A DNA stretch of 64,000 nucleotides from DASVRZ01 sp038228695 (GTDB lineage Bacteria; Verrucomicrobiota; Verrucomicrobiia; Chthoniobacterales; DASVRZ01): contig JBBRPA010000014.1 of NCBI GenBank assembly GCA_038228695.1, forward strand, positions 5,257 to 69,256, in the 5' to 3' direction. The position numbers were made by a program, and so were the translations under genes. This document shows, in pieces, positions 1-7,572 of the stretch. The notes below the pieces were generated by a model. It made no database searches. It saw only the letters and a program-made list of their open reading frames with translations, and had not been told where the DNA came from. Within the stretch, counting starts at the first letter, position 1. Each line of letters opens with the position of its first letter.

Positions 1-725
1 TCGCAGAATTGCAGAAATTGGAGAAGGTCACCGCGAACGATATCGGGCAGGTCACCCGCGCCGAGATCGAAAAAATCCTTCCTTACTACACTCCGCCGCT
101 GCGACCCTTTCCGAACAAACCGAAGGTCATTCTCGTAGCCGGAGTCAACGGCACCGGCAAAACCACCAGCACCGCCAAGCTCGCACAGTTTCTAAAGTTA
201 AAAGGGCACACGGTCCTGCTGGTCGCCGCCGACACTTTCCGGGCCGCTGCGATCGAGCAACTCGGCATCTGGGCCGATCGGATTGGTGTGGAAATGATCA
301 AGGGTGCTTACAACGCCGATCCGGCCGCGCTTTGTCACGACGCTTGGCAGGCCGCGCAAAGCCGCAACATTGAATTTGTTTTGTGCGACACCGCAGGCCG
401 ACTCCACACCAAGCACAATCTGATGCAGGAGTTGGAAAAGGTGAAACGCATTCTCGCAAAACTCGATCCCGACGCGCCGCACGAATGCTGGATCGTGGTA
501 GATGCAACCACCGGCAGCAACGCGCTCCAGCAAGCTAAGGAATTCAATCAGATCCTCGGGTTAACGGGTATTATCGTCACAAAACTCGACGGCAGCGGCA
601 AAGGCGGCGTGCTAGTTGCGATCCAGAATGAACTTGGCATCCCCGCAAGATTCATTGGCACCGGCGAAAAATTGCAAGATATCGCTCCATTCGACGCGCG
701 CGAGTTCGTCGAGAAAATCCTCTAA
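1..725 (+). CDS. ftsY: Signal recognition particle receptor FtsY (5' end outside window)
   Basis: This is the C-terminal NG portion of the SRP-receptor GTPase, which docks ribosome-nascent chain-SRP complexes at the SecYEG translocon. The frame is open to the left edge, so the N-terminus is missing. Visible motifs are the P-loop GVNGTGKTTSTAK, the ADTFRAAA box, DTAGRLHTKHNLM (G3), TKLDGSGKGG (G4 and closing loop) and the GTGEKLQDIAPFD end typical of FtsY. Ffh is unlikely because no methionine-rich M domain follows. The reading frame runs from base 3 and stops at TAA. Confidence 0.95.
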   Translation, partial: AELQKLEKVTANDIGQVTRAEIEKILPYYTPPLRPFPNKPKVILVAGVNGTGKTTSTAKLAQFLKLKGHTVLLVAADTFRAAAIEQLGIWADRIGVEMIKGAYNADPAALCHDAWQAAQSRNIEFVLCDTAGRLHTKHNLMQELEKVKRILAKLDPDAPHECWIVVDATTGSNALQQAKEFNQILGLTGIIVTKLDGSGKGGVLVAIQNELGIPARFIGTGEKLQDIAPFDAREFVEKIL

Positions 726-738
726 CACTTTTCGCGGC

Positions 739-2130
739 TCAGACTTCGGCGTTTTCCGACTCTTTCGGGAGCGGGGCGCGCTTAAAGTGAACTTGCAGCA
801 CGCGCCGTCCGTCCGTTTCGGTGATGGTCGCGAGATATTCCTCAATCCGAACGTTTTCACCAACTTTTGGCAGGTGGCCGAGAAGATGAGTGACGTGGCC
901 GCCGATGGTGCTAACCTCGCTGCTTTCGATACGCAGATCGACGAGATCCTGTAATTCGTAGAGGCCGAGGCTGCCTTTCACTGTAAATTCGTCGGCGTTG
1001 ATTTTCTTAAATTCCATCTCGTCGGTATCGAATTCGTCCTGAATCTCACCGACGAGTTCAGCTAGCACATTATCGAGAGTGACAATGCCGACTGTGCCGC
1101 CAAATTCATCCACGACGGCAGCGAGGTGGGTTTGTTTGCCGAGGAAAAGTTTAAGTAACTTTTCCAACGTCATCATTTCCGGCACAGGTAAAAGATCGCG
1201 TTTTAGCGCCATCAAATCGGGATCGGGTTTTTGCATTTCTCCCATCAAATCTTTGACGTGGATCAGCCCGATCGTGTTGTCGAGATGCTCTTTGCAGAGA
1301 GGAAAACGGGTATGGCCGGAATGGAGTGCCATTTCGAGATTCGTGGCAAAATCCTCGTCGATGTCGAGCGACACGACCTCGCCTCGAGGTGTCATGATGT
1401 CGCGGACGACGCGTCTGCGCATGTCGAGAGCGTTCATGAGAATCTCGCGACCTAGGGAGCTGACTTCCTCGGATTTCTCACTTTCGGTTAAAATGACGCG
1501 GAGTTCTTCTTCGCTATGAGCGAGTTCCGTTTCACCGACGGGATCCACCCGAAAGACGACCTTGAGAATTCTATTAGCCGCTCCGTTGAGCACGAAAATA
1601 GCGGGTTTGAAGAGAAGATGGAAAAAAGCCAGTGGACGGGCGATAAACAAAGTGACTCTCAAAGCTTTGCGAATCGCGAGCGATTTGGGCGTTAATTCGC
1701 CGAGCACGATGTGCAGAAAGGTGATGATGGTGAAGGCAATCCCAAAGGCCACACCGGAAATGATCGCAGGGGAAGTGACCCCTAGTTTGAACATCAATGG
1801 CTGCACCATTCTCGCCAGATACGGCTCGCCGACCCAGCCAAGGCCCAGCGAGGCAAGCGTAATACCAAGTTGCGTGGCCGACAGGTAAGCATCGAGGTGC
1901 TCAACGACGTGACGAGCAAATTTCGCACCTTTGATGCCCTCATCAATCGCTGCATCTATCTGTGATCCACGCACTTTGACGAGGGCAAACTCGGCAGCGA
2001 CGAAAAATCCATTGAGGAAAACCAGGAAACCGATAACGAGCAATTGCCAGAAAATGACGCCTGAAGAAGACCACTCCGTTTGTAGGGCGTGTCCTGCCTC
2101 GGCCAAAAATAAATGTGAAAAAGAAACCAT
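739..2130 (-). CDS. CNNM/CorC-type transporter (hemolysin-like CBS-domain membrane protein)
   Basis: The 463-residue protein has the full UPF0053/CNNM layout. An N-terminal membrane domain (roughly residues 25-200, several hydrophobic helices) is followed by a CBS pair (about 230-355, including the DIMTPR and VVDEFGGTVGIVT signatures) and a CorC_HlyC domain at the C-terminus (about 370-455). Relatives are linked to Mg2+/Co2+ efflux or handling at the inner membrane; the old name hemolysin is misleading. It lies downstream of rpsN and fmdB on the same strand, 60 bases after fmdB, so it may be the last gene of that transcript. Substrate is not deducible. Confidence 0.85.
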   Translation of the reverse strand: MVSFSHLFLAEAGHALQTEWSSSGVIFWQLLVIGFLVFLNGFFVAAEFALVKVRGSQIDAAIDEGIKGAKFARHVVEHLDAYLSATQLGITLASLGLGWVGEPYLARMVQPLMFKLGVTSPAIISGVAFGIAFTIITFLHIVLGELTPKSLAIRKALRVTLFIARPLAFFHLLFKPAIFVLNGAANRILKVVFRVDPVGETELAHSEEELRVILTESEKSEEVSSLGREILMNALDMRRRVVRDIMTPRGEVVSLDIDEDFATNLEMALHSGHTRFPLCKEHLDNTIGLIHVKDLMGEMQKPDPDLMALKRDLLPVPEMMTLEKLLKLFLGKQTHLAAVVDEFGGTVGIVTLDNVLAELVGEIQDEFDTDEMEFKKINADEFTVKGSLGLYELQDLVDLRIESSEVSTIGGHVTHLLGHLPKVGENVRIEEYLATITETDGRRVLQVHFKRAPLPKESENAEV

Positions 2131-2190
2131 GTTATCCCTTTGAAAATTTGAATTGTGAAACTAGGCGGAAAGCCAAGCTTTCGAGCGGGA

Positions 2191-2436
2191 TCAGAGCCGC
2201 TCGTAGGTTCCTTTATCTTTTTTCTCCAGAATCGTAAAGCCCGCCTTTTTGGCGTCAGAGACTGACAGAGGCTTGGTCAGGTTCGGAGTATTGATTGCGG
2301 AAACTACTTTGCGGACCGGTTTCCGGCAACGCGGGCAATTGACGAGAGGCGGGCGTGAGAGCGGACGCTGAATTTCGAATCGCCCATTGCAAACGGAACA
2401 GTCTCCCGAGACCAACTCATATTCGTAAATTGGCAT
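2191..2436 (-). CDS. FmdB-family zinc-ribbon protein
   Basis: This is a small protein of about 81 residues that starts MPIYEYE, the hallmark of the FmdB/CxxC_CXXC_SSSS family. It has two paired-cysteine knuckles (CSVC and CPRC) that would bind one zinc. The frame is open further upstream, to 2478, but MPIYEYE fixes the start at 2436. Function in the family is poorly defined; a regulatory or nucleic-acid role is usually assumed. It lies 35 bases after the rpsN stop, which suggests co-transcription. Confidence 0.85.
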   Translation of the reverse strand: MPIYEYELVSGDCSVCNGRFEIQRPLSRPPLVNCPRCRKPVRKVVSAINTPNLTKPLSVSDAKKAGFTILEKKDKGTYERL

Positions 2437-2471
2437 CGGAAAGAAACCGGCGATCTGCCGGCCGGAAAGAG

Positions 2472-2741
2472 TTACCAACTCGACTTGGTCACACCGGGGA
2501 TGAGCCCGTTGGAAGCCAATTCGCGGAAAGTGATGCGGGAAACTTTAAAGCGGCGGATGAAAGCGCGGCGGCGGCCGCTGATCGCGCAGCGATTGACCAC
2601 TCGGGTCGGGCTGGCATCGCGAGGAAGCTGTTGCAGACCGACGTAATCGCCTTTCGCTTTCAATTCAGCACGGATTGTGGCATATTTTGCCACCGTTGCT
2701 TTTTTGCGGTTGTTACGTTCGATCCAGGATGTTTTTGCCAT
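2472..2741 (-). CDS. rpsN: 30S ribosomal protein S14
   Basis: The 89-residue protein begins MAKTSWIERN and ends IPGVTKSSW, as in long, zinc-independent (C-minus) S14. The conserved stretch NRCAISGRRRAFIRRF carries one cysteine rather than the CxxC pairs of the zinc form. S14 binds 16S rRNA in the 30S head late in assembly. The gene stands away from the usual S10/spc operon, beside fmdB. The C-minus form is the one typically used when zinc is scarce, but no Zur-type site is evident here. Confidence 0.95.
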   Translation of the reverse strand: MAKTSWIERNNRKKATVAKYATIRAELKAKGDYVGLQQLPRDASPTRVVNRCAISGRRRAFIRRFKVSRITFRELASNGLIPGVTKSSW

Positions 2742-2976
2742 ATGAAGGACAGCAAATTAGGGGGTTAAATCACTTTTGCAACAGAAAATTTATTAGACTT
2801 CAACCTCGCAAAAAATCGGTTGCCAGAGACCGGAATCGAGGCAATTTGAGTTTGTGAGTTTGCCTGCATTCCATTGGTGGCATTGATAATTCTGTCCGAT
2901 CCTTTCGATCCGGACCCATCTTCTTGTGGCGAAATTTCGCGCCACTTTCCGATTTCAACCCTTTTTCTTTTTCACC

Positions 2977-3393
2977 ATGAATCTCGATTTTAAATACAAC
3001 TCCGACGGCCTCATTCCCGCCATTGTGCAGGAATCCAGCGCCACGCCCACGCCGACCGGGCGCGTGCTCATGATGGCTTGGATGAACGCCAAAGCCGTTG
3101 CTGATACCCTCGCCACCGGCAAAATGCATTATTGGAGCCGTTCGCGGCAGAAATCGTGGTTCAAAGGCGAAAGCAGCGGCCACACCCAGGAAGTCGTCCG
3201 CTGGTTCACCGATTGCGACCGAGATACCCTGCTCTTCGAGGTGAGGCAAAACGTCGCCGCGTGCCATACGGGACACATCAGTTGCTTCTTCCAAGAACTC
3301 GATTCAGCGGGAAACGCGCTCGCCGTTACCGAGGAAAAAGCCTTCGAGCCGGAGGCGGTCTATGCCAAACCCGATGCGGGTTACCGCCGATGA
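2977..3393 (+). CDS. hisI: Phosphoribosyl-AMP cyclohydrolase
   Basis: HisI opens the adenine ring of phosphoribosyl-AMP, the third step of histidine synthesis, in the cytoplasm. The 138-residue protein lacks the HisE domain. Signatures are LMMAWMN, HYWSRSRQKSWFKGESSGH, the metal-binding aspartates in DCDRDTLLF, and ACHTGHISCF with the zinc cysteines. ATG at 2977 is preferred over an upstream in-frame codon because the family begins just before this point. Its stop overlaps the trpE start as ATGA, so the two are probably translationally coupled. Confidence 0.95.
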   Translation: MNLDFKYNSDGLIPAIVQESSATPTPTGRVLMMAWMNAKAVADTLATGKMHYWSRSRQKSWFKGESSGHTQEVVRWFTDCDRDTLLFEVRQNVAACHTGHISCFFQELDSAGNALAVTEEKAFEPEAVYAKPDAGYRR

Positions 3394-4892
3394 GTGCGCT
3401 CCCGATTCAGCCTAGCTACGAGGAATTTCTCGCAAAAACAGCCCAGGGCAACCTCATCCCGGTTTATACGGAATTGGTTGCCGATTTCGAGACGCCTGTC
3501 TCGGCCTTCGCCAAAATCGACACGGGCGAAAACACTTTCCTCCTCGAATCCGCGGAAACGAACGATCACGTCGGGCGGTATTCCTTCCTTGGCAGCAATC
3601 CTGCAGTTGTCTTCGAGAGCCGCGATCGGGAAATCCGCATCGTCGAGCAAGGCCGCGAAACCGTCTTCACCACCGACACCGATCCGCTCGCCGAGCTAGA
3701 AAAACTCATGTCGCGCTATCGTCCCGTCCGCGAACCCGCCTTGCCTGCTTTCACCGGGGGCGCGGTCGGTTTTCTAACCTTCGACGCCGTGCGCTTCTTC
3801 GAGCCCACGGTCGGACCCTCGCCGAAAGACGATCTCGGTTTGCCAGAAACGAAGTTTCTCATTACGGACACCTTGCTCGCCTTCGATCATCGTCACCGGA
3901 AACTGCAAATCATCGCCAACGCTTATCTCCCAGAAGGCACTGACCCCCAAGCCGCCTACGAGTCCGCTGGAAAACGTATCGCCGACATCGTAGAAAAACT
4001 CCGCCAGCCCGTCGCTTTCGAACCGCTGAATACCCTGCAAACGACAGAACCCGTCACCCCCACATGCAACACGACGAAAGAAGAATATCTCGCCACCGTT
4101 AGTCAGGTGCAGGAATACATCCACGCCGGCGATATTTTTCAGATCGTCCCGTCGCAACGCTTCGAAACGCCCTTCACGGGTAAACCGCTCGACTTCTATC
4201 GTTCGCTGCGTTCGGTCAATCCCTCTCCCTACCTCTTTTGCTTCCGCTTTTCGCCCACCTTCGCCATCGTCGGTAGTTCGCCTGAAGTTCACGTCCGCCT
4301 CACCGATCAGCTCGTCGAAATTCGCCCCATCGCTGGCACACGGAGACGTGGCGAGACACCCGCCGAGGACGATGCGAACGCCGCTGAATTGTTGGCTGAT
4401 CCCAAGGAACGCGCCGAGCACCTCATGTTGGTCGATCTCGCTCGGAACGACGTGGGCCGCATCTCCGAATACGGCAGCGTGCGCGTCACCGATTTCATGA
4501 CCATCGAACGCTACAGCCACGTCATGCACATTGTTAGCAACGTCGTCGGCACTCTGCGCGATGACCGCACTGCTTACGACGTCATGCGGGCCACTTTCCC
4601 GGCAGGCACCGTCTCCGGTTCGCCGAAAGTCCGCGCCATGCAAATCATCAATCAGGTCGAAAAAAACAAACGCGGTATTTACGCGGGCGCAGTCGGTTAC
4701 TTCGGCTTCGACGGAGCGCACGACTCCTGCATCGCCCTCCGCACCGCCGTGCTCAAAGACGGCAAAGCCTACGTGCAAGCGGGTGGGGGAGTCGTCGCCG
4801 ACTCCACTCCCGAAGGCGAATACCAGGAAACCGTCAACAAAGCGATGGGTCTCATGAAAGCCTTCTCCCGTGCCCAACAACTAACCAAATAA
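3390..4892 (+). CDS. trpE: Anthranilate synthase component I
   Basis: TrpE converts chorismate and ammonia (from TrpG) to anthranilate, the first committed step to tryptophan. The 500-residue protein has the N-terminal regulatory domain with the LLES feedback-inhibition motif (about residues 51-54). The chorismate-binding domain follows, with PVRPIAGTRRRG-like residues near IRPIAGTRRR, LVDLARNDVGR, GTVSGSPKVRAM and the GGGVVADSTPEGEY C-terminus. The start is ATG at 3390, overlapping the hisI stop by four bases. The frame continues upstream inside hisI but carries no family homology there. trpG follows after 151 bases. Confidence 0.96.
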   Translation: MSALPIQPSYEEFLAKTAQGNLIPVYTELVADFETPVSAFAKIDTGENTFLLESAETNDHVGRYSFLGSNPAVVFESRDREIRIVEQGRETVFTTDTDPLAELEKLMSRYRPVREPALPAFTGGAVGFLTFDAVRFFEPTVGPSPKDDLGLPETKFLITDTLLAFDHRHRKLQIIANAYLPEGTDPQAAYESAGKRIADIVEKLRQPVAFEPLNTLQTTEPVTPTCNTTKEEYLATVSQVQEYIHAGDIFQIVPSQRFETPFTGKPLDFYRSLRSVNPSPYLFCFRFSPTFAIVGSSPEVHVRLTDQLVEIRPIAGTRRRGETPAEDDANAAELLADPKERAEHLMLVDLARNDVGRISEYGSVRVTDFMTIERYSHVMHIVSNVVGTLRDDRTAYDVMRATFPAGTVSGSPKVRAMQIINQVEKNKRGIYAGAVGYFGFDGAHDSCIALRTAVLKDGKAYVQAGGGVVADSTPEGEYQETVNKAMGLMKAFSRAQQLTK

Positions 4893-4896
4893 TCCG

Positions 4897-5015
4897 CCAC
4901 AGATTTCACAGATTTTTTTTCGTAGAAGACGACGTAAGGAGTCTTTACTAGACACGCGCATCGTCTAGTTGCCTCGACTACTACCCAGTATTTTTTTAAT
5001 CTGTGAGATCTGTGG
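4897..5015. repeat. Intergenic inverted repeat between trpE and trpG
   Basis: ccacagatttcacagatt at 4897-4914 is matched by its reverse complement aatctgtgagatctgtgg at 4998-5015, with 17 of 18 positions agreeing. The arms enclose about 83 bases, flanked by T-runs on the inner sides. A smaller pair ctagac/gtctag lies inside. A related element built on CCGCAGATTAAGCAGATT lies between queD and queE in this window, so it looks like a dispersed repeat family rather than a trp-specific leader. Effect on trpG expression is unknown. Confidence 0.75.
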
Positions 5016-5043
5016 ACAAATAAATTCCTAACCATTTTATAAC

Positions 5044-5607
5044 ATGCTCCTCGTCATCGACAATTACGACTCGTTTACCTACAACCTCGTGCAGTATTTC
5101 GGCGAGTTGGGTGCGGAACCACTCGTCAAACGCAACGACGAAATCACCCTCGAAGAAATCGCGCAGCTAACCCCCGAACGCATCGTTATTTCCCCCGGTC
5201 CCTGCACCCCACGCGAGGCGGGTATTAGTTGCGCCGTCATCGAGAAATTTGGCCCACGCATCCCACTGCTAGGAGTCTGCCTCGGACACCAAAGCATCGG
5301 CGACGTCTATGGTGGCAACGTCATTCGCGCCGGACGCCTCATGCACGGCAAAACCTCGCCCATCCTGCATAACGGCCAAGGCGTCTTCGCCAATCTGCCC
5401 ATGCCCTTCGAGGCCACGCGCTACCACTCTTTGTTAGTCGAACGCAGCAGCTTCCCCGATGTGTTAGAAATCACCGCCGAGACCGCCGAAGGCGAAATCA
5501 TGGGCCTGCGCCACAAAGAATACCCCATCCACGGCGTCCAATTCCACCCCGAATCCATCCTCACCCTCGAAGGCAAACGCCTCCTGAAAAACTTCCTATC
5601 TATTTGA
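5044..5607 (+). CDS. trpG: Anthranilate synthase component II (glutamine amidotransferase)
   Basis: TrpG is a class I amidotransferase that hydrolyses glutamine and channels ammonia to TrpE; in many bacteria the same protein serves as PabA for folate. The 187-residue protein begins LLVIDNYDSFTYNLVQ and shows SPGPCTP, the nucleophile Cys79 in GVCLGHQSIG, and the His/Glu pair in GVQFHPESILT. It is separated from trpE by a palindromic intergenic element. Its last eight bases overlap the convergent Fic gene. Confidence 0.95.
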   Translation: MLLVIDNYDSFTYNLVQYFGELGAEPLVKRNDEITLEEIAQLTPERIVISPGPCTPREAGISCAVIEKFGPRIPLLGVCLGHQSIGDVYGGNVIRAGRLMHGKTSPILHNGQGVFANLPMPFEATRYHSLLVERSSFPDVLEITAETAEGEIMGLRHKEYPIHGVQFHPESILTLEGKRLLKNFLSI

Positions 5608-6985
5608 CGATCTTGGCAGTGGTTTTTTCCCTAATCACATCAAGAAAGAAACGAGCAACCTGTTGTGCTATGGAAGTAATCTCATCTTTGGTTAGTTGCA
5701 CTTGATGGAAATGCTGAACCGTAAGAGTAGATTTCAGCGATTTTGATTCGATTGTATATTTCAGCAGATCGAAGTTTATATCAATCGCCACGGATGTATC
5801 AAAGCCATCGAGGCCAGCTTTTTTAAAGCCTTTGAAAATAAAAGATACTTTAAATTTACAAGCCAAGTTTTGGAGGTCCCAAATTTTGACCGGCGTGGGC
5901 AGTAAGTCTAAAACTGCAAAATCATATACTAGTTCTTCCAAACCAAATTCATTTTCACCCTGCACAAATGTCCCTGAGATCAAAATGTTACTCTGGGCAA
6001 ACAAGTCGAAAATAGGGACAAGCAACCTCTTAATTTCCGAAAACAGCGGGTCGAGCGATTTTTCGTAAAGTTCTTTCTGTAATTCTTGAGTCAGTGGCTG
6101 CGGCTCTTCGATGTGCTTTAACTCCAATTTCAGTAACGCTATTTCTTTCTCAATATCAGTTGGCTCGTGGATTTCTTCACCATTGGCTGCGCGTAGATAA
6201 AGGTCGAGCGAATCAGCCACTTTTTCAGAAATGAAAGTTAGGAATCCCTCTTTTTGCCCCAAGTCTGCCTGTCGCAAGGCCAATAGATAATCGTCGCGTT
6301 CTTGGAGGCGAATGACGACGGGCGGGTATCCGTTCTGCATGAGAAGTAGGTTCATGAGCAGTCGGGCCATGCGTCCGTTTCCGTCATCGAAGGGGTGAAT
6401 CGCAGTGAATTCGTAGTGAAACCGAGCGGCGATCTCGACGGGGTGAAGTTTTTTTTCCTTAAACTCAGCCCTTTGCCAATCGACCAGCTCTTGCATTTTG
6501 ATCGGAGTATCCGAAGGGCTGGCATAGTAATGAGTTTCGCCAGTGGGGGTGCGGACGTGATTAGGTTGGGTCTTATATTCTCCTAGTGCGATGGTCTTTT
6601 GCGTTGGTGCGCCGTCGGCAGTGATGGCGGGCACTTCATAGGCTTCGACCAATAGCACTTCGTGCAATTTTCTAATTTCTGCTTCCGTTAGCGGTTGTTC
6701 GTTTCCACGCACGAAGGCCAGCAGGTAATTGACGGCGTTGCTATGTCCACGCAGATCGAGATGGTCTTTGAGAGGTTTACCTTTGGCTGTGAGGCCCTCC
6801 ATGAGAAACATTTCGGTTTCGCCTTGGGTGAGTTTATTACCTTCAATCGCGTTGGAGTGATAGGTCCACCAAAGCCGAAACTTTTGCAGAATGCGCTCTT
6901 CCAGTTCACGGTCGAGGGGACGCATCCTGTCTAGTTCAGCTTTGGATTTATTGATGCGCTCTAGCAGTTCTGAAAAATTCGCCAT
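5600..6985 (-). CDS. Fic-domain protein (class II, self-inhibited AMPylator type)
   Basis: Fic enzymes transfer AMP or other nucleotides to target hydroxyls. The core motif HPFDDGNGRMAR lies at residues 197-208, with the catalytic His197 and the GNGR anion loop intact. The inhibitory (S/T)xxxE(G/N) helix is present N-terminal to it as SNAIEG (44-49), which defines class II and predicts autoinhibition by Glu48. The C-terminal about 190 residues are unassigned. No antitoxin partner flanks it. The 461-residue gene is convergent with trpG, overlapping it by eight bases. Targets cannot be inferred. Confidence 0.88.
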   Translation of the reverse strand: MANFSELLERINKSKAELDRMRPLDRELEERILQKFRLWWTYHSNAIEGNKLTQGETEMFLMEGLTAKGKPLKDHLDLRGHSNAVNYLLAFVRGNEQPLTEAEIRKLHEVLLVEAYEVPAITADGAPTQKTIALGEYKTQPNHVRTPTGETHYYASPSDTPIKMQELVDWQRAEFKEKKLHPVEIAARFHYEFTAIHPFDDGNGRMARLLMNLLLMQNGYPPVVIRLQERDDYLLALRQADLGQKEGFLTFISEKVADSLDLYLRAANGEEIHEPTDIEKEIALLKLELKHIEEPQPLTQELQKELYEKSLDPLFSEIKRLLVPIFDLFAQSNILISGTFVQGENEFGLEELVYDFAVLDLLPTPVKIWDLQNLACKFKVSFIFKGFKKAGLDGFDTSVAIDINFDLLKYTIESKSLKSTLTVQHFHQVQLTKDEITSIAQQVARFFLDVIREKTTAKIVK

Positions 6986-7035
6986 AATAAATGTTAAGCG
7001 AATAGAGAGGTTGTTCTCAATGGAAAGTTAATGAA

Positions 7036-7569
7036 CTAGCTCTTGGCTGCATCGGTCACTAGTTCGGTGAAGGTTTTTTCTAGCTTGCTAACGGTGGCTT
7101 GGGGGCCGGTCATTTTTACGAAGATATTGCCTTCGCTTGTTTCGATGATGGCTCCGCAGAGAGCGTAATCGGGGAGCGGGGTAGTGGACCCGCCGGGCAT
7201 GCCGCTGGAGAAAGTGCCGGAGCTGCGGACGAAGTGGATGGTGCGGCTGTTGAGGATGACTTGGGCGCTTTCGCCTTTGGTCGCGCTCTCGGAGAATTGG
7301 CCGAGCCAGCGTTGGATGTTTTCGTTGACGGTGCCGCCTTGGTCTTTGCCAAAGGTGAAAAAGGCGATTTCGGTGGCGTCGGGTTCGGGGCTGCTGCGCC
7401 AAGTGGCTTTGCGCATGGGGGAGGTGACGGGGACATCGATCCAACCGGCAGGGGCGGTGAAGGTGAGAGGGGCGAGGGTGACCTTCAAAGGAACACCAAC
7501 GGTGGTGGGCGGTTCGCCAGCGGTGAGGGTGCTAACAAAAAGGAGGAAAATAAGGAGTCGGGTTTTCAT
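7036..7569 (-). CDS. Hypothetical exported protein
   Basis: This 177-residue protein has a clear signal peptide (MKTRLLIFLLFVSTLTAG) and no other membrane segment, so it is probably periplasmic. It contains APAGWIDVPVTSPMRKATWR, followed by segments resembling small exported proteins common in Planctomycetes and Verrucomicrobia. I do not recognise a named domain. It starts three bases after the stop of the larger exported protein upstream, so both are probably made from one leftward transcript and may act together. Confidence 0.75.
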   Translation of the reverse strand: MKTRLLIFLLFVSTLTAGEPPTTVGVPLKVTLAPLTFTAPAGWIDVPVTSPMRKATWRSSPEPDATEIAFFTFGKDQGGTVNENIQRWLGQFSESATKGESAQVILNSRTIHFVRSSGTFSSGMPGGSTTPLPDYALCGAIIETSEGNIFVKMTGPQATVSKLEKTFTELVTDAAKS

Positions 7570-7572
7570 GAG

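Noticed and set aside
3774..4880. Long leftward ORF (368 codons) opposite trpE
   Set aside because: It is a high-GC shadow of the third codon positions of trpE, with no motif and no start signal.
4893..5043. trp attenuator or leader peptide before trpG
   Set aside because: No short ORF with Trp codons; the inverted repeat matches a second copy near queD and looks dispersed.
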